Shown: in pieces, positions 36,443-44,779 of the stretch | Layout of the letters: every line of letters begins with the position of its first letter | Numbering within the stretch: the first letter of the stretch is position 1 | From: Chloroflexi bacterium 54-19 | Lineage (GTDB): Bacteria > Chloroflexota > Chloroflexia > Chloroheliales > Chloroheliaceae | NCBI GenBank assembly: GCA_001898225.1 | Contig: MKTJ01000066.1 | Span: 168,988-232,987, forward strand | Length of the DNA stretch: 64,000 bases | Direction: 5' to 3' | Translations under genes and position numbers: made by a program | The notes under the pieces: generated by a model | What the model saw: only the letters and a program-made list of their open reading frames with translations | The model's database searches: none | Told to the model about the DNA's origin: nothing

Positions 36443-36781
36443 TTAATATTCTTTAGCCGGGTCGAAATTGGCCCGGTACAAACCCTCAAGGGTTTTTAGT
36501 TCGTCCATAAATTGGGCCGGGGTCTGGTCCTCGCGCTGTTCGACTTCTTCCAGGATTTCGAGTTTGAAATGTTTTCCGCCCTGTTCGTCCCAGTCCTTTT
36601 TCATCTTGTAATCCATGAGGCTATTATTTTTCAGGGCAAATTCAAAACGGTTCTGAATACTTTTGATGTTGGCGGCGTGGTCAAGGATGTATCGCTCGTT
36701 TTTCTCGTTGACTATCCGGTAAACGCCACCCAGGGGTTTACGCTCTTTGAATTCTCTTAAAAGCTCTTTGCGCCGGTTCAC
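36443..36781 (-). CDS. GIY-YIG-like nuclease family protein (112 aa)
   Basis: A small GIY-YIG-type protein related to the Bacillus GVYQIKN family: KPLGGVYRIVNEKNERYIL, then a conserved Arg in QNRFEFALKN, KKDWDEQGGKHFKLEILEEV and a final helix DELKTLEGLY. The YIG glycine is Leu, so activity is uncertain. GTG 36781 follows AGAGG; a longer form from ATG 36871 adds 30 basic residues without a ribosome site. Its role is unknown. It lies just downstream of the nrdA terminator and may be separate. Confidence 0.65.
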   Translation of the reverse strand: MNRRKELLREFKERKPLGGVYRIVNEKNERYILDHAANIKSIQNRFEFALKNNSLMDYKMKKDWDEQGGKHFKLEILEEVEQREDQTPAQFMDELKTLEGLYRANFDPAKEY

Positions 36782-36879
36782 TACCGTCCTCTTTCTACTT
36801 GTTTTTAAGTTTATTCTGAATTTTCCAGGTTTAGATTTTCTATAAATATTATTTAGAAATGATTGCGCCATTATAAGCT

Positions 36880-36909
36880 AAAAGGCCGGTGCCTTGGAAG
36901 ACACCAGCC
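36880..36909 (-). terminator. Terminator of the nrdBA operon
   Basis: On the minus strand GGCTGGTG pairs with CACCGGCC with one G-T pair around a TCTTCCAAGG-type loop, followed by TTTTAGC. It sits 56 bases past the nrdA stop. Confidence 0.7.
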
Positions 36910-36964
36910 CAGAAATTTACAGGTTCTAACAGAAATCCAACGGAAACGCTTACTGTAGCCCTTC

Positions 36965-38890
36965 TTACTGGCAGACCGCGCATTCCTCGATAGCCACGTC
37001 GCGCCTGGCGATAGGCATTGTAATCATGCCACGCTCAATCAGTTCGGCTTCAATCGGGGCGGTCGAGCGGACATAATAGAGCGACTTGACCCCTTTTTCC
37101 CAGGCCATCTTATGGACTTCGGCCAGGTACTTGCCGCTAATCGGGTTCGTAAAGAACAGGTTCAGCGACTGGGACTGGCAGAGATATTTCTGGCGGTCGG
37201 CGGCTTGCTCGACAATCTCGCGCATGTTCATCTCGTAAGCGGTCCGGTAAACCTTCCGCTCGTCCTCGGTCAGAATGTCGAGATGCTGGACGCTCCCTTT
37301 CGCTGCGATGATGCTTTTCCAGACTTCAGGGGTGTTATAGCCTTTTTCTTCCAGCAATTTCTCTAAAAACTTGTTCTTGACCAGGAAGCTGCCCGAAAGG
37401 GTCTTCTGCAAATAGGCGTTGCCGCTAATCGGCTCGATGCAGGGCGTCGCCTCCCCGCACAGGAAGCTGATGCTGGCGGTCGGGGCAATTGACATAATAT
37501 AGGCGTTGCGCTGCTCCCCGCCATCCAGCGGCAGTCCCCGTTCCTGGGCCAATCGCCGGGAGGCGGCCTTGGCGTGGAAGTTAATCAGGCTGAAGGCTTG
37601 CCGGTTGAAGATACGGGCCGAGATGCTTTCGAACGGGATGTTTTTCGACATCAAATAGCCGTGATAACCCATCACGCCGAGCCCGATCGAGCGCTCGTGC
37701 AGCACCGAATTGATGGCCTTGGCGTAGTTCTTAGAATCGGCCATCTCTACGAAGGCGTCCAGCACATTGTCGAGGGCCTTCACGCACATGTAAACCAGGT
37801 CTTCGGCCACGGGTTTCCACTCGTCGTATCTTTCGAGGTTCAAAGAGCCGAGGCAGCAGACCGCTGTCCGTTCGCTATTGGTCGGCAGCGTGATTTCCGC
37901 GCAAAGGTTGCTCTGCCTGATGAAAAGACCCTTCTCGGCGTGGTGGGCCGGGACCGCCCGGTTGACCGTGTCAATAAAGACCAGGTAAGGTTCGCCGGTC
38001 TCGACCCGGATTTTCATAATCTTGCGCCAGACTTCCAGGGCCGATAATTCCTGGACTTTCTCGCCATTCTGGGGCGAAACAAGCCAGTAAGTTTCGTTCT
38101 TCTCGACCGCCTGCATAAAAGCATCGGTAATAAGGATGCCGTGATTGATATTCAAACACTGGCGGTTAATGTCACCCCCGGTCGTCCGGCGCATTTCGAG
38201 GAATTCGAGGATGTCCGGGTGGTCAATCCGCAGGTAGGCCGCGCCCGCGCCCCGGCGGGTCGAGTTCTGTGAAACGGCCAGCGTCGCGCTATCCATAATT
38301 TTAAGGAAGGGAATGACCCCGGAAGAAAAAGCGCCCGTCGACAAAGGCGCGTTCTGGCCGCGCAACTGGGACCAGTCGGTGCCGACCCCGCCGCCGCCTT
38401 TGCTGATAAAGGCGTTTTCGGCAAAGGTCTCAAAGATACTTCCGAGCGAATCCTCGACAGTGTTGAGGAAGCAGGAAATCGGCAGGGCCCGTTTGGTGCC
38501 GATGTTTGTCAGGACCGGGGTGGCGGGCATCCACCAGCCTTTTGCCATAATTTCGTAAAGGGCCTGGGCAAAGTCGCGGTCGCCTCGCGCCAATCCGGTC
38601 GCGACGCGGGCGAAGAAGGTCTGCGGATTTTCGACGATGTTGCGGTCGGCATCGCGCAGGAAGTAACGGTCGCGCAGGTTTTCCAGGCCAAAGAAAGTGA
38701 TATTCGAGTTATAGCCCTGGTTCAAAATGATGCTTTCCTGGATGTGGCGGTCGGTGGTGTAGTGAGGCGAATCCCAGCTATGGCGGTAGCGGGTCTGTTC
38801 TAGAATTTCGTCCAGCAGGATTTCTTTGGCAGCAATTAAATTATTATCGGAAAGGGCATCAATTACGGACGCATAAGCCAGCATAGTCAT
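36965..38890 (-). CDS. nrdA: Ribonucleoside-diphosphate reductase, alpha (catalytic) subunit (641 aa)
   Basis: The large subunit of class I ribonucleotide reductase, which makes deoxynucleotides. The active-site cysteines are Cys140 (PISCFLNT), Cys330 with Asn328 and Glu332 in SNLCAEI, and the second redox Cys in TAVCCLGS. SISKGGG-type region ISKGGGGVGTDWSQLRG and the radical-transfer Tyr-Tyr in KSLYYVRS are present. The C-terminal regenerating pair is ECAVCQ. The chain begins without an ATP-cone domain, so allosteric overall activity control by dATP is probably absent. AAGGAG precedes the ATG. It lies downstream of nrdB. Confidence 0.92.
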   Translation of the reverse strand: MTMLAYASVIDALSDNNLIAAKEILLDEILEQTRYRHSWDSPHYTTDRHIQESIILNQGYNSNITFFGLENLRDRYFLRDADRNIVENPQTFFARVATGLARGDRDFAQALYEIMAKGWWMPATPVLTNIGTKRALPISCFLNTVEDSLGSIFETFAENAFISKGGGGVGTDWSQLRGQNAPLSTGAFSSGVIPFLKIMDSATLAVSQNSTRRGAGAAYLRIDHPDILEFLEMRRTTGGDINRQCLNINHGILITDAFMQAVEKNETYWLVSPQNGEKVQELSALEVWRKIMKIRVETGEPYLVFIDTVNRAVPAHHAEKGLFIRQSNLCAEITLPTNSERTAVCCLGSLNLERYDEWKPVAEDLVYMCVKALDNVLDAFVEMADSKNYAKAINSVLHERSIGLGVMGYHGYLMSKNIPFESISARIFNRQAFSLINFHAKAASRRLAQERGLPLDGGEQRNAYIMSIAPTASISFLCGEATPCIEPISGNAYLQKTLSGSFLVKNKFLEKLLEEKGYNTPEVWKSIIAAKGSVQHLDILTEDERKVYRTAYEMNMREIVEQAADRQKYLCQSQSLNLFFTNPISGKYLAEVHKMAWEKGVKSLYYVRSTAPIEAELIERGMITMPIARRDVAIEECAVCQ

Positions 38891-38906
38891 AGGGTTGCTC
38901 CTTTTT

Positions 38907-39125
38907 CGTAAAACGTTAAACGTTGAACGTAAAACGGGTTTTCGTTCAGCGCTTAGCGTTATAAGCAGCTTTAATAAACGGTTGGGCCAGGGTGGAGTGG
39001 TCCTAACCGGGTTTTGATTTTTAACTAATTAAGTGGTCCCAGGGGATGGGCGCCCAGGAGGTTCTTTGCAGTGAGCGCCCAAATTTTGAAGCTAAATACA
39101 CGTTCAACGTTTTACGTTGTTTCGT
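38907..39125. repeat. Inverted CGTAAAACGTTGAACG-type repeats between nrdB and nrdA
   Basis: At 38907-38937 the + strand reads CGTAAAACGTT, AAACGTTGAACGT, AAAACG; at 39101-39116 the exact reverse complement of CGTAAAACGTTGAACG occurs. The two could pair over a ~160-base loop in the nrdBA transcript. The same 16-mer recurs exactly at 54824-54839 before the island's methyltransferase gene. It appears to be a dispersed intergenic repeat. Confidence 0.7.
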
Positions 39126-39152
39126 GCCTTTTATAGGCAAACGTGTTGTTTT

Positions 39153-40139
39153 TTACCAATCTTCGAGGACGCCGCCTTTGGAGTACTCGGTCGCCCGGTT
39201 TTCAAAGAAGTTGGTGTGTTCTTTGGCGTTGACCATAATGTCGAGCCAGGGCAGCGAATTGGCCGTGTGGTAGACTTTTTCCAGGCCGAGGTCAACCAGG
39301 CGGGTATCGGCGATATAGCGGATATACTGTTTCACCTGTTCGGCAGTCAAACCGGGCACATCGCCCAGTTCAAAGCAGGTATCAATAAAGTTGTCTTCCA
39401 GCCGGATCATCTCGTGGCAGGCTTCGTAGAGTTTATCCCGGAACTGCTCGGTCCAGATGTGGCGGTTTTCGGAAATCACATCACGGAACAACTGGCAAAC
39501 TCCCCGGCTGTGCAGCGACTCGTCCCGGATGCTCCAGGTTACTATTTGCCCCATACTGCGGAGCTTGCCCTGGCGCGGAAAGTTCATCAGGATGGCGAAG
39601 GAGGAAAAGAGGCTGACCCCTTCCAAAAATCCGCCAAAGACCGCCATGTCCATCGCCAGTTCTTCCAGGGAATTATTGTTGAAGTTATGGATGTAATCGT
39701 ATTTTTCCCGCATGGCCTGGAATTGGACAAAGGTGCTATATTCGGATTCGGGCAGACCGAGCGAGTCGTTTAGTTGCGAATAGGCCCAGACGTGAATCCC
39801 TTCCATGGCCGCGAAAGCCGAGAGCATCATCTTGATTTCGGGTTTGGGGAAGGCCGGTATCAGGGCGGTGTTGTAGTTGTTGTTTACTTCGATGTCGCCC
39901 TGGGTAAAGAAGCGCAAAATCTGGGTCACCAGGTTTCGTTCAGCCGGAGTAAGTTTGAACTTGTAGTCAATCAGGTCGGGCTCCATCGGTACTTCGGTCG
40001 GCAGCCAGTGGGCCTGGTTTTGCCGGGTGAAAAAGTCGAAGTACTGAGGATATTCGAAAGGTTTGTAAAAGGGCCTGGGGGTAAAGATGGCCGATTTTTT
40101 AACTTCCAAAATGTCGGGTGTTTCCAGAAGGTTAGTCAT
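39153..40139 (-). CDS. nrdB: Ribonucleoside-diphosphate reductase, beta (radical) subunit (328 aa)
   Basis: The ferritin-like small subunit that generates the radical used by nrdA. Metal ligands Glu113 and His116 with radical Tyr120 occur in EGIHVWAY (E-x2-H-x3-Y, as in E. coli Glu115/His118/Tyr122), with Glu84 in GDIEVNNN and a second E-x2-H in RDESLHSRG. The tyrosine favours a Tyr-radical enzyme. ATG 40139 follows TGGAG; a longer frame to 40265 overlaps the promoter and is rejected. The gene is first in the operon, followed by nrdA after 262 bases. Confidence 0.92.
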   Translation of the reverse strand: MTNLLETPDILEVKKSAIFTPRPFYKPFEYPQYFDFFTRQNQAHWLPTEVPMEPDLIDYKFKLTPAERNLVTQILRFFTQGDIEVNNNYNTALIPAFPKPEIKMMLSAFAAMEGIHVWAYSQLNDSLGLPESEYSTFVQFQAMREKYDYIHNFNNNSLEELAMDMAVFGGFLEGVSLFSSFAILMNFPRQGKLRSMGQIVTWSIRDESLHSRGVCQLFRDVISENRHIWTEQFRDKLYEACHEMIRLEDNFIDTCFELGDVPGLTAEQVKQYIRYIADTRLVDLGLEKVYHTANSLPWLDIMVNAKEHTNFFENRATEYSKGGVLEDW

Positions 40140-40236
40140 TGTTTTTCTCCAGACCGAAAAAACCAGGCAACCGCCAATTTCTGGCTCTGGTTGCCTAAAA
40201 ACGTGTTGTACTATTTGTTGTAGCTTGGTGAAATAG

Positions 40237-40265
40237 TTTATACCACATATAGATTGAGCTGTCAA
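40237..40265 (-). promoter_or_regulatory. sigma70-type promoter of nrdBA
   Basis: On the minus strand TTGACA (40265-40260), a 17-base spacer and TATAAA (40242-40237) give a near-consensus promoter about 90 bases before the nrdB start. Confidence 0.75.
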
Positions 40266-40326
40266 TAGGTTTTAACGGTATAAAGCCCATATATATGGTA
40301 TAAAGCCAATAATACCCACTATATAG
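40243..40326 (-). promoter_or_regulatory. Possible NrdR-box-like operators
   Basis: Three AT-alternating sites surround the nrdB promoter: CTATATGTGG within the promoter spacer (40243-40252), palindrome CCATATATATGG (40287-40298) and CTATATAGTG (40317-40326). Each partly matches the NrdR consensus ACACTATATATAGTGT (about 11-12 of 16), but centre spacings (45 and 29) are not the usual 31-32. NrdR control is therefore plausible, not certain. Confidence 0.4.
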
Positions 40327-40381
40327 CCTATTTTCCGGCCAAAAGAGGGTGTTTTTGGGGGAATTTATAAGACTCGTCTGT

Positions 40382-41173
40382 TTAATGGGTGGAGTGGCCC
40401 AGGTAGTGCAACTGGGGGTGGATTAAATTGGCCCTTACCAGCAGGTCAGTATCGTGCAAAAGCTCGTGGGAGGGGCCGTCAGCCAGGATCTGGCGGTTTT
40501 CGCCTATGACAATGGTCCGTGAGGCTATAAGCGGTACGATTTCGAGTTCGTGCGTGGCGGTAATAATGGTCTTCCCGGCCTGGCCCAGCTTCTGGATGAG
40601 GTTTACCAGCACCCACTTGGTGCGAGGGTCGAGCGCGGCGGTCGGCTCGTCCAGCAGGATAACCTCCGGCTTCAAAGACAGGACCGAGGCAATCGCGGCC
40701 CGTTTCTTTTCACCCCCCGAAAGTTCGAAGGGAGCGCGTCTGGCGAGATGGCTTATCTCCATCATTTCGAGGGCTTCCTCGCAGCGTGCCAGGACTTCGA
40801 CCTGGGGTAGACCGAGTTGGAGTGGGCCGAAGGCCACATCGTCAAAGACGGTGGCGCTGAACAACTGTACATCGGGGTCTTGAAAGACCAGCCCGACCTC
40901 GCGGTGAAACCGGAACGAGTCGTGCCCGGAAGCGACGGCGGCAATATCCCGGCCCAGCGCCCGCATCTTCCCACCGTTCGGGCTATAGATACCGTCCAGC
41001 ACCTTAAGAAGGGTCGATTTACCGCTCCCGTTCGCGCCCAGGAGGGCCAGTTGTTCGCCCCGCTTTACTTCCAGGTTGATGCTGTCCAGGGCCGGTTGCC
41101 GCCCGTTATAGACATACCGAACCCCTTCCAGCTTAAAGACCGGCTCTGGGTCGGTCGCAAGATTTAGACTCAT
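40382..41173 (-). CDS. cbiO: Cobalt/nickel ECF transporter ATPase (CbiO-like, 263 aa)
   Basis: The energising ATPase of a cobalt or nickel ECF transporter. It has Walker A GANGSGKST (about 43-51), signature LSGGEKKRAAIAS, Walker B VILLDEPTAALD and H-loop ATHELE. The start codon overlaps the cbiQ stop by one base (TAATG), so translation is coupled. It is the last gene of cbiM-cbiQ-cbiO. Cobalt and nickel cannot be told apart by sequence alone. Confidence 0.87.
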   Translation of the reverse strand: MSLNLATDPEPVFKLEGVRYVYNGRQPALDSINLEVKRGEQLALLGANGSGKSTLLKVLDGIYSPNGGKMRALGRDIAAVASGHDSFRFHREVGLVFQDPDVQLFSATVFDDVAFGPLQLGLPQVEVLARCEEALEMMEISHLARRAPFELSGGEKKRAAIASVLSLKPEVILLDEPTAALDPRTKWVLVNLIQKLGQAGKTIITATHELEIVPLIASRTIVIGENRQILADGPSHELLHDTDLLVRANLIHPQLHYLGHSTH

Positions 41174-42057
41174 TACAGGAACCTCTGGGCAATAATTGCG
41201 CCGACCGCAAGACTTATTGTTAAAAGGAGGGCAAGCCAGTCCCGCCCGGTCATGCGAAAGGTCGTTATTGAGCGAATCTGCCCGCTAAAACCCCGCGCCA
41301 GCATCGCCGAATAGACCTCGTTGCTCATCTTAAAGGAGCGGTTCATCAGGTTGCCGACCGAGCCGGAAATCCAGCGGCGCTGCTCGTTACCGCTAGTGAG
41401 GCCGACCACCCGGCTTTTGCGGACCTCGAACATATCAACTGCCGAACGCAGGAACAGAAAAATATAGCGGTAGGTCATTGAGAGGAGCAGGATAAAGACC
41501 GAGGGCACGTGCAAAGCCTGCAAGCTCTTTAGCAAATCGGCCCACGGGGTCGTTACCACCAGCAGGACCGCCAGCGACACACTCACTCCCACGCGAGTAA
41601 CGAAGACTACGGCCCCGACCAGGCCGGGCAGGGATGGGCCGATTACCCAGGAACCGAGATGCAAGGCCAGGGGTCTATCGCCTGGCGTAAAGAAAATCGA
41701 GGGAAGCACTACGATTCCGGCAAAGAAGGGGATGCCCACCCAGACCCGTTTGACAAAGAAATCGAACGGCACTTTGGAAAAGCGAGCCGCCACTAACGTT
41801 AGCAGGTAGAGGAAAGCCAGCACCCAGAAGGAATTGCTAAAGCTGGCCGCCAGCACCACCGCCAGGAACATACCGAGCTTGGCGCGAGGGTCACGGCGTT
41901 GCAGCCAGCCGTCCTTGCGCGAATGTTCTTCGGTAAAGACGGCCTGCTCGATTGACCCGGCGATACCGCCCAGGGTCTTTTCCAGCCAGCCCAATTGCTC
42001 TTTCTTTTTGGGCTGTCGCCGGGCCGGGGCTTTTTCCAGTTCTGTTGCGATACTCAC
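41173..42057 (-). CDS. cbiQ: Cobalt/nickel ECF transporter transmembrane T component (CbiQ-like, 294 aa)
   Basis: The scaffold T component, with about six membrane helices (AKLGMFLAVVLAASFSNSF and on) and the two Ala-Arg-Gly-type coupling helices that touch the ATPase (YSAMLARGFSG is the second). The start is GTG 42057, which overlaps the cbiM TGA stop in GTGA, showing translational coupling. A longer open frame to 42204 lies inside cbiM and is spurious. An unusual ~75-residue charged N-terminal segment (ELEKAPARRQPKKKEQL) precedes the membrane part. Confidence 0.85.
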   Translation of the reverse strand: MSIATELEKAPARRQPKKKEQLGWLEKTLGGIAGSIEQAVFTEEHSRKDGWLQRRDPRAKLGMFLAVVLAASFSNSFWVLAFLYLLTLVAARFSKVPFDFFVKRVWVGIPFFAGIVVLPSIFFTPGDRPLALHLGSWVIGPSLPGLVGAVVFVTRVGVSVSLAVLLVVTTPWADLLKSLQALHVPSVFILLLSMTYRYIFLFLRSAVDMFEVRKSRVVGLTSGNEQRRWISGSVGNLMNRSFKMSNEVYSAMLARGFSGQIRSITTFRMTGRDWLALLLTISLAVGAIIAQRFL

Positions 42058-43352
42058 CGGGCGCTTACCTCCGGGGTAGGGGTAGTGTCCCCGCCGGGAC
42101 GCTGCCGGGTCCGGGCGATTAAGGCGGTCAGGCCGTAGACGATACCCCCGACCAGCAGGATACCCACGAGGCCGCTTATCTCGTAGCCGATGGCGACCTG
42201 CCACAGGTTGGAATTCGAGCCGTTAAAGAAGCCGACCGGGACATTATAACCTGAGAAAGGCGCGCTAAAGAGGTGCGAGAAATCCTGCAAGCCTTTTGGC
42301 ACATAGCCGAAAGCCTGGCTGACATCCTCGGCGCTGCCTTCGCCATAGGCAAAGCCAGGGGCTATCAGGCCAAGCGGCGCGATTACGGCTATTGCGGTGA
42401 ACCAGGTGCCGATTTTCTTAATCCGTTTTGGCAGGATGAACCAGGCCAGGGGCACCAGGACTACCGCGATAACGGCCACAATCAGGAGCATCACGGCTAC
42501 ATCACCCCAACTAACACTCGACCAATCGGCTCCGAACATCCTGCCAGGGTCGCCGCCGCCGGTAATCAGGCCAAAAATTAGTAAAACTACCAGCACGCCC
42601 ACCCCGGCCAGGGTGATGGTTTGCCAGGCGGGGCGGCGTGAGGATTGGCCTTCGGGAACATCTCCGCCGCTAACGATATTTTTCAGGGAAGTGAGGTATT
42701 CGGGATGGTTTTTCTGTAAATAGGCCACTCCCAGGGCCGTCACCAGCCCTTCCACGATGGAGGCGCCCAGGACGTGTGAGAGAAGCATGGCCGGGACCGC
42801 TTCGCCGAGACCGTAAGGGCTGTACAGGGCCCGGCCATTCTCGGTGAAAAGGATTGGCTGCAAACCGAGTTCAATCCCGACCAACAACCCGGCTGCCGTG
42901 ATACCCAGGAAAGCCCCGATACCGGCAGCCCAGACCCGCCGAGCGGAAAGAAGGGGGGCGCGGGCGGCAATCAACCGGTAGGTAAAATAGCCGACAAAAG
43001 GCAGGACCACGGCCATATTAAAGCAGTTAATGAAGATTGCCAGGACGCCGCCATCCCCAAAGAAAAGGGCCTGGAGAATAAGGGCCATGCTGATACCCAG
43101 CACTGCCGCCCACGGTCCCAGCACCACCGCAATCAGGGTGCCGCCGACCGCATGGGCAGTGGTACCGCCGGGGACCGGGATATTAAACATCATGATGGTA
43201 AAGGCAAAGGCGGCGAAGATGGCGAGAAGCGGGATAGTCCGGTGGTTCAAAACTGCTTTGACCTTCCGGGTAGCGATGGCCCAGGCCGGGACGGTGACGA
43301 CTCCGGCGCCTACAGACATAAGCGGGCTCAAATATCCATCAGGTATATGCAT
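42054..43352 (-). CDS. cbiM: Cobalt/nickel ECF substrate component CbiM with C-terminal PDGLE-like domain (432 aa)
   Basis: The metal-binding S component. It begins with MHIPDGYLSP, whose His2 forms the N-terminal Co/Ni square-planar site, and NIPVPGGTTAHAVGG carries the third ligand His. Residues ~1-220 are CbiM; a linker follows; the C-terminal part (FGYVPKGLQDFSHLF, then a last helix and HIV-like loop) matches the PDGLE/CbiN-like domain, here replacing a separate cbiN. It imports Co2+ or Ni2+ for cobalamin or nickel enzymes. Confidence 0.87.
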   Translation of the reverse strand: MHIPDGYLSPLMSVGAGVVTVPAWAIATRKVKAVLNHRTIPLLAIFAAFAFTIMMFNIPVPGGTTAHAVGGTLIAVVLGPWAAVLGISMALILQALFFGDGGVLAIFINCFNMAVVLPFVGYFTYRLIAARAPLLSARRVWAAGIGAFLGITAAGLLVGIELGLQPILFTENGRALYSPYGLGEAVPAMLLSHVLGASIVEGLVTALGVAYLQKNHPEYLTSLKNIVSGGDVPEGQSSRRPAWQTITLAGVGVLVVLLIFGLITGGGDPGRMFGADWSSVSWGDVAVMLLIVAVIAVVLVPLAWFILPKRIKKIGTWFTAIAVIAPLGLIAPGFAYGEGSAEDVSQAFGYVPKGLQDFSHLFSAPFSGYNVPVGFFNGSNSNLWQVAIGYEISGLVGILLVGGIVYGLTALIARTRQRPGGDTTPTPEVSAR

Positions 43353-43489
43353 GAGTTACACTCCTTGGCCGGTTGTTGTGAGCACTAAAGCGGATACGGC
43401 AGTTTTGTCCGGCCTCTAACCGGGGTTATTCTATGAGCCTGTACCTGTTTTCCAGATGATGTTTGAATTGTAGCTTTATAGGAGTCTAC

Positions 43490-43539
43490 TTGCAACTATT
43501 TGCAGATGCAAGTATTAAAGATTGCATCTATTGTTGCGA
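43490..43539. promoter_or_regulatory. Dyad-symmetric candidate operator upstream of cbiM
   Basis: AGATGCAA (43504-43511) and TTGCATCT (43522-43529) are perfect inverted repeats 10 bases apart, flanked by TTGCAAC (43490-43496) and GTTGCGA (43533-43539), which extend the symmetry imperfectly. It lies in the 430-base gap between the divergent cbiM and squalene-cyclase-like genes and could bind a metal-responsive repressor. No cobalamin riboswitch was recognised in this gap. Confidence 0.5.
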
Positions 43540-43782
43540 TTGGCTACATAGATATAACGAAGCCGGGCGATTTTTGGATTTATCACTTTTGGGCGACTTT
43601 TACCGGCCCCTTCTGAAATAGTTATAGATTGCTTATCCATATTTCGGCAGTTTTTTGCCGGTAGCATTCTGCCGTTATAATGGCATCGACCGCTCCGTTG
43701 CTGCCAGAAGGAATCCGGTTGTGCCGGTCGCATAATTAAAAAGCTACCACCCGCATTTTTTAATCAAAAAGGAGTATCCCGT

Positions 43783-44757
43783 ATGACAACCATTCCCCCT
43801 GAACGGCCTGCTTTTAATTTACAGGTCTCCCTTGTAGGATGGCTGCTTGACTCTGACCCTTCGATTCGCTGGCAGGTGTTGCAAGACCTGCTCGATACGC
43901 CTTCGGATGTGGTCGTCCAGGAACGGGCCTGGGTCGCTACCGAGGGGTGGGGAGCCCAAATGCTGGCCCTCCAGGCTGCCAACGGAACCTGGGGCGGTGC
44001 AGCCTGGAATCCGGGCTGGAATTCAACCATGCACTTCTTATGGTTGCTGCGAGATTTGGGGCTCGACCCAGACAGCGACCAGGCGCGCCAGGCGCTGGGC
44101 CTGGTCCGGGATAACGTTACGTGGGGTGAGGAATGGGATAATAATCCTTTCTTCGTGGGCGAAGTGGAGCCCTGCATTAACGGGCAGGTCGGGGCAATCG
44201 GGGCTTACTTCAAACAAGATGTCCGGCGTATCATTGACCGCCTACTGGGTGAGCAGTTGGCTGATGGCGGTTGGAATTGCGAGGCCGAATTTGGGTCTAC
44301 CCGCGCTTCCTTCAACACCACTATCTGTGTATTAGAAGCCCTGCTCGAATACGAACTTGCTAACGGGTCCAGCCCGGAGGTGACCGAAGCCCGTTTGCGT
44401 GGGCAGGAGTATCTTCTAGAGCGTCATCTTTTCCGGCGGAAGTCTACCGGCGAGGTAATCAAGCAAGACCGCAAAGGAAAACTCGATTGGAGCCGTTTCG
44501 CTTTTCCAACCTGGTGGCATTATGATGTGTTGCGCGGTCTTGAATACTTGCGCCGGGCCGGTGTTACTCCCGACGAGCGCGTGGCTGAGGCAATCGCCCT
44601 GGTTGAATCCAAACGTGACAGCGAGGGCCGGTGGCGGCTGGGTGTCCGCTATCCGGGACCGATGCCGGTCGAACTGGGTGAGGAAGAAGGGCAACCGAGC
44701 CGGTGGATTACGCTGCGGGCCTTACGGGTGTTGAGGTGGTATGTGGGGCTTAATTGA
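43783..44757 (+). CDS. Prenyltransferase/squalene-cyclase-repeat protein (324 aa)
   Basis: An alpha-alpha toroid of the squalene oxidase/prenyltransferase repeat type: QAANGTWGGAAWNPGWNST, LADGGWNCEAEFGST and SKRDSEGRWRLG are spaced as Gln-Trp-like repeats. The chain is half the length of true triterpene cyclases, and the DXDD catalytic motif is absent, so a cyclase reaction is not supported. A TATAAT box (43676-43681) lies upstream next to a CGGCAG/CTGCCG inverted repeat. Its stop is only 22 bases from the stop of the defence operon's last gene. Confidence 0.78.
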   Translation: MTTIPPERPAFNLQVSLVGWLLDSDPSIRWQVLQDLLDTPSDVVVQERAWVATEGWGAQMLALQAANGTWGGAAWNPGWNSTMHFLWLLRDLGLDPDSDQARQALGLVRDNVTWGEEWDNNPFFVGEVEPCINGQVGAIGAYFKQDVRRIIDRLLGEQLADGGWNCEAEFGSTRASFNTTICVLEALLEYELANGSSPEVTEARLRGQEYLLERHLFRRKSTGEVIKQDRKGKLDWSRFAFPTWWHYDVLRGLEYLRRAGVTPDERVAEAIALVESKRDSEGRWRLGVRYPGPMPVELGEEEGQPSRWITLRALRVLRWYVGLN

Positions 44758-44779
44758 TTTTGAATTCAAGTCTTTCGAG

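Noticed and set aside
41173..42204. Longer cbiQ start at 42204
   Set aside because: It would overlap cbiM by 150 bases; GTG 42057 gives the usual coupled GTGA overlap.
43353..43782. Cobalamin riboswitch before cbiM
   Set aside because: No B12-box-like sequence or suitable stem set was recognised on the minus strand, though a covariance search was not possible.
44758..44779. Attachment-site repeat of the tRNA-Lys 3' end at the island's far end
   Set aside because: No copy of the tRNA 3' sequence was found there or within the preceding 1.5 kb.
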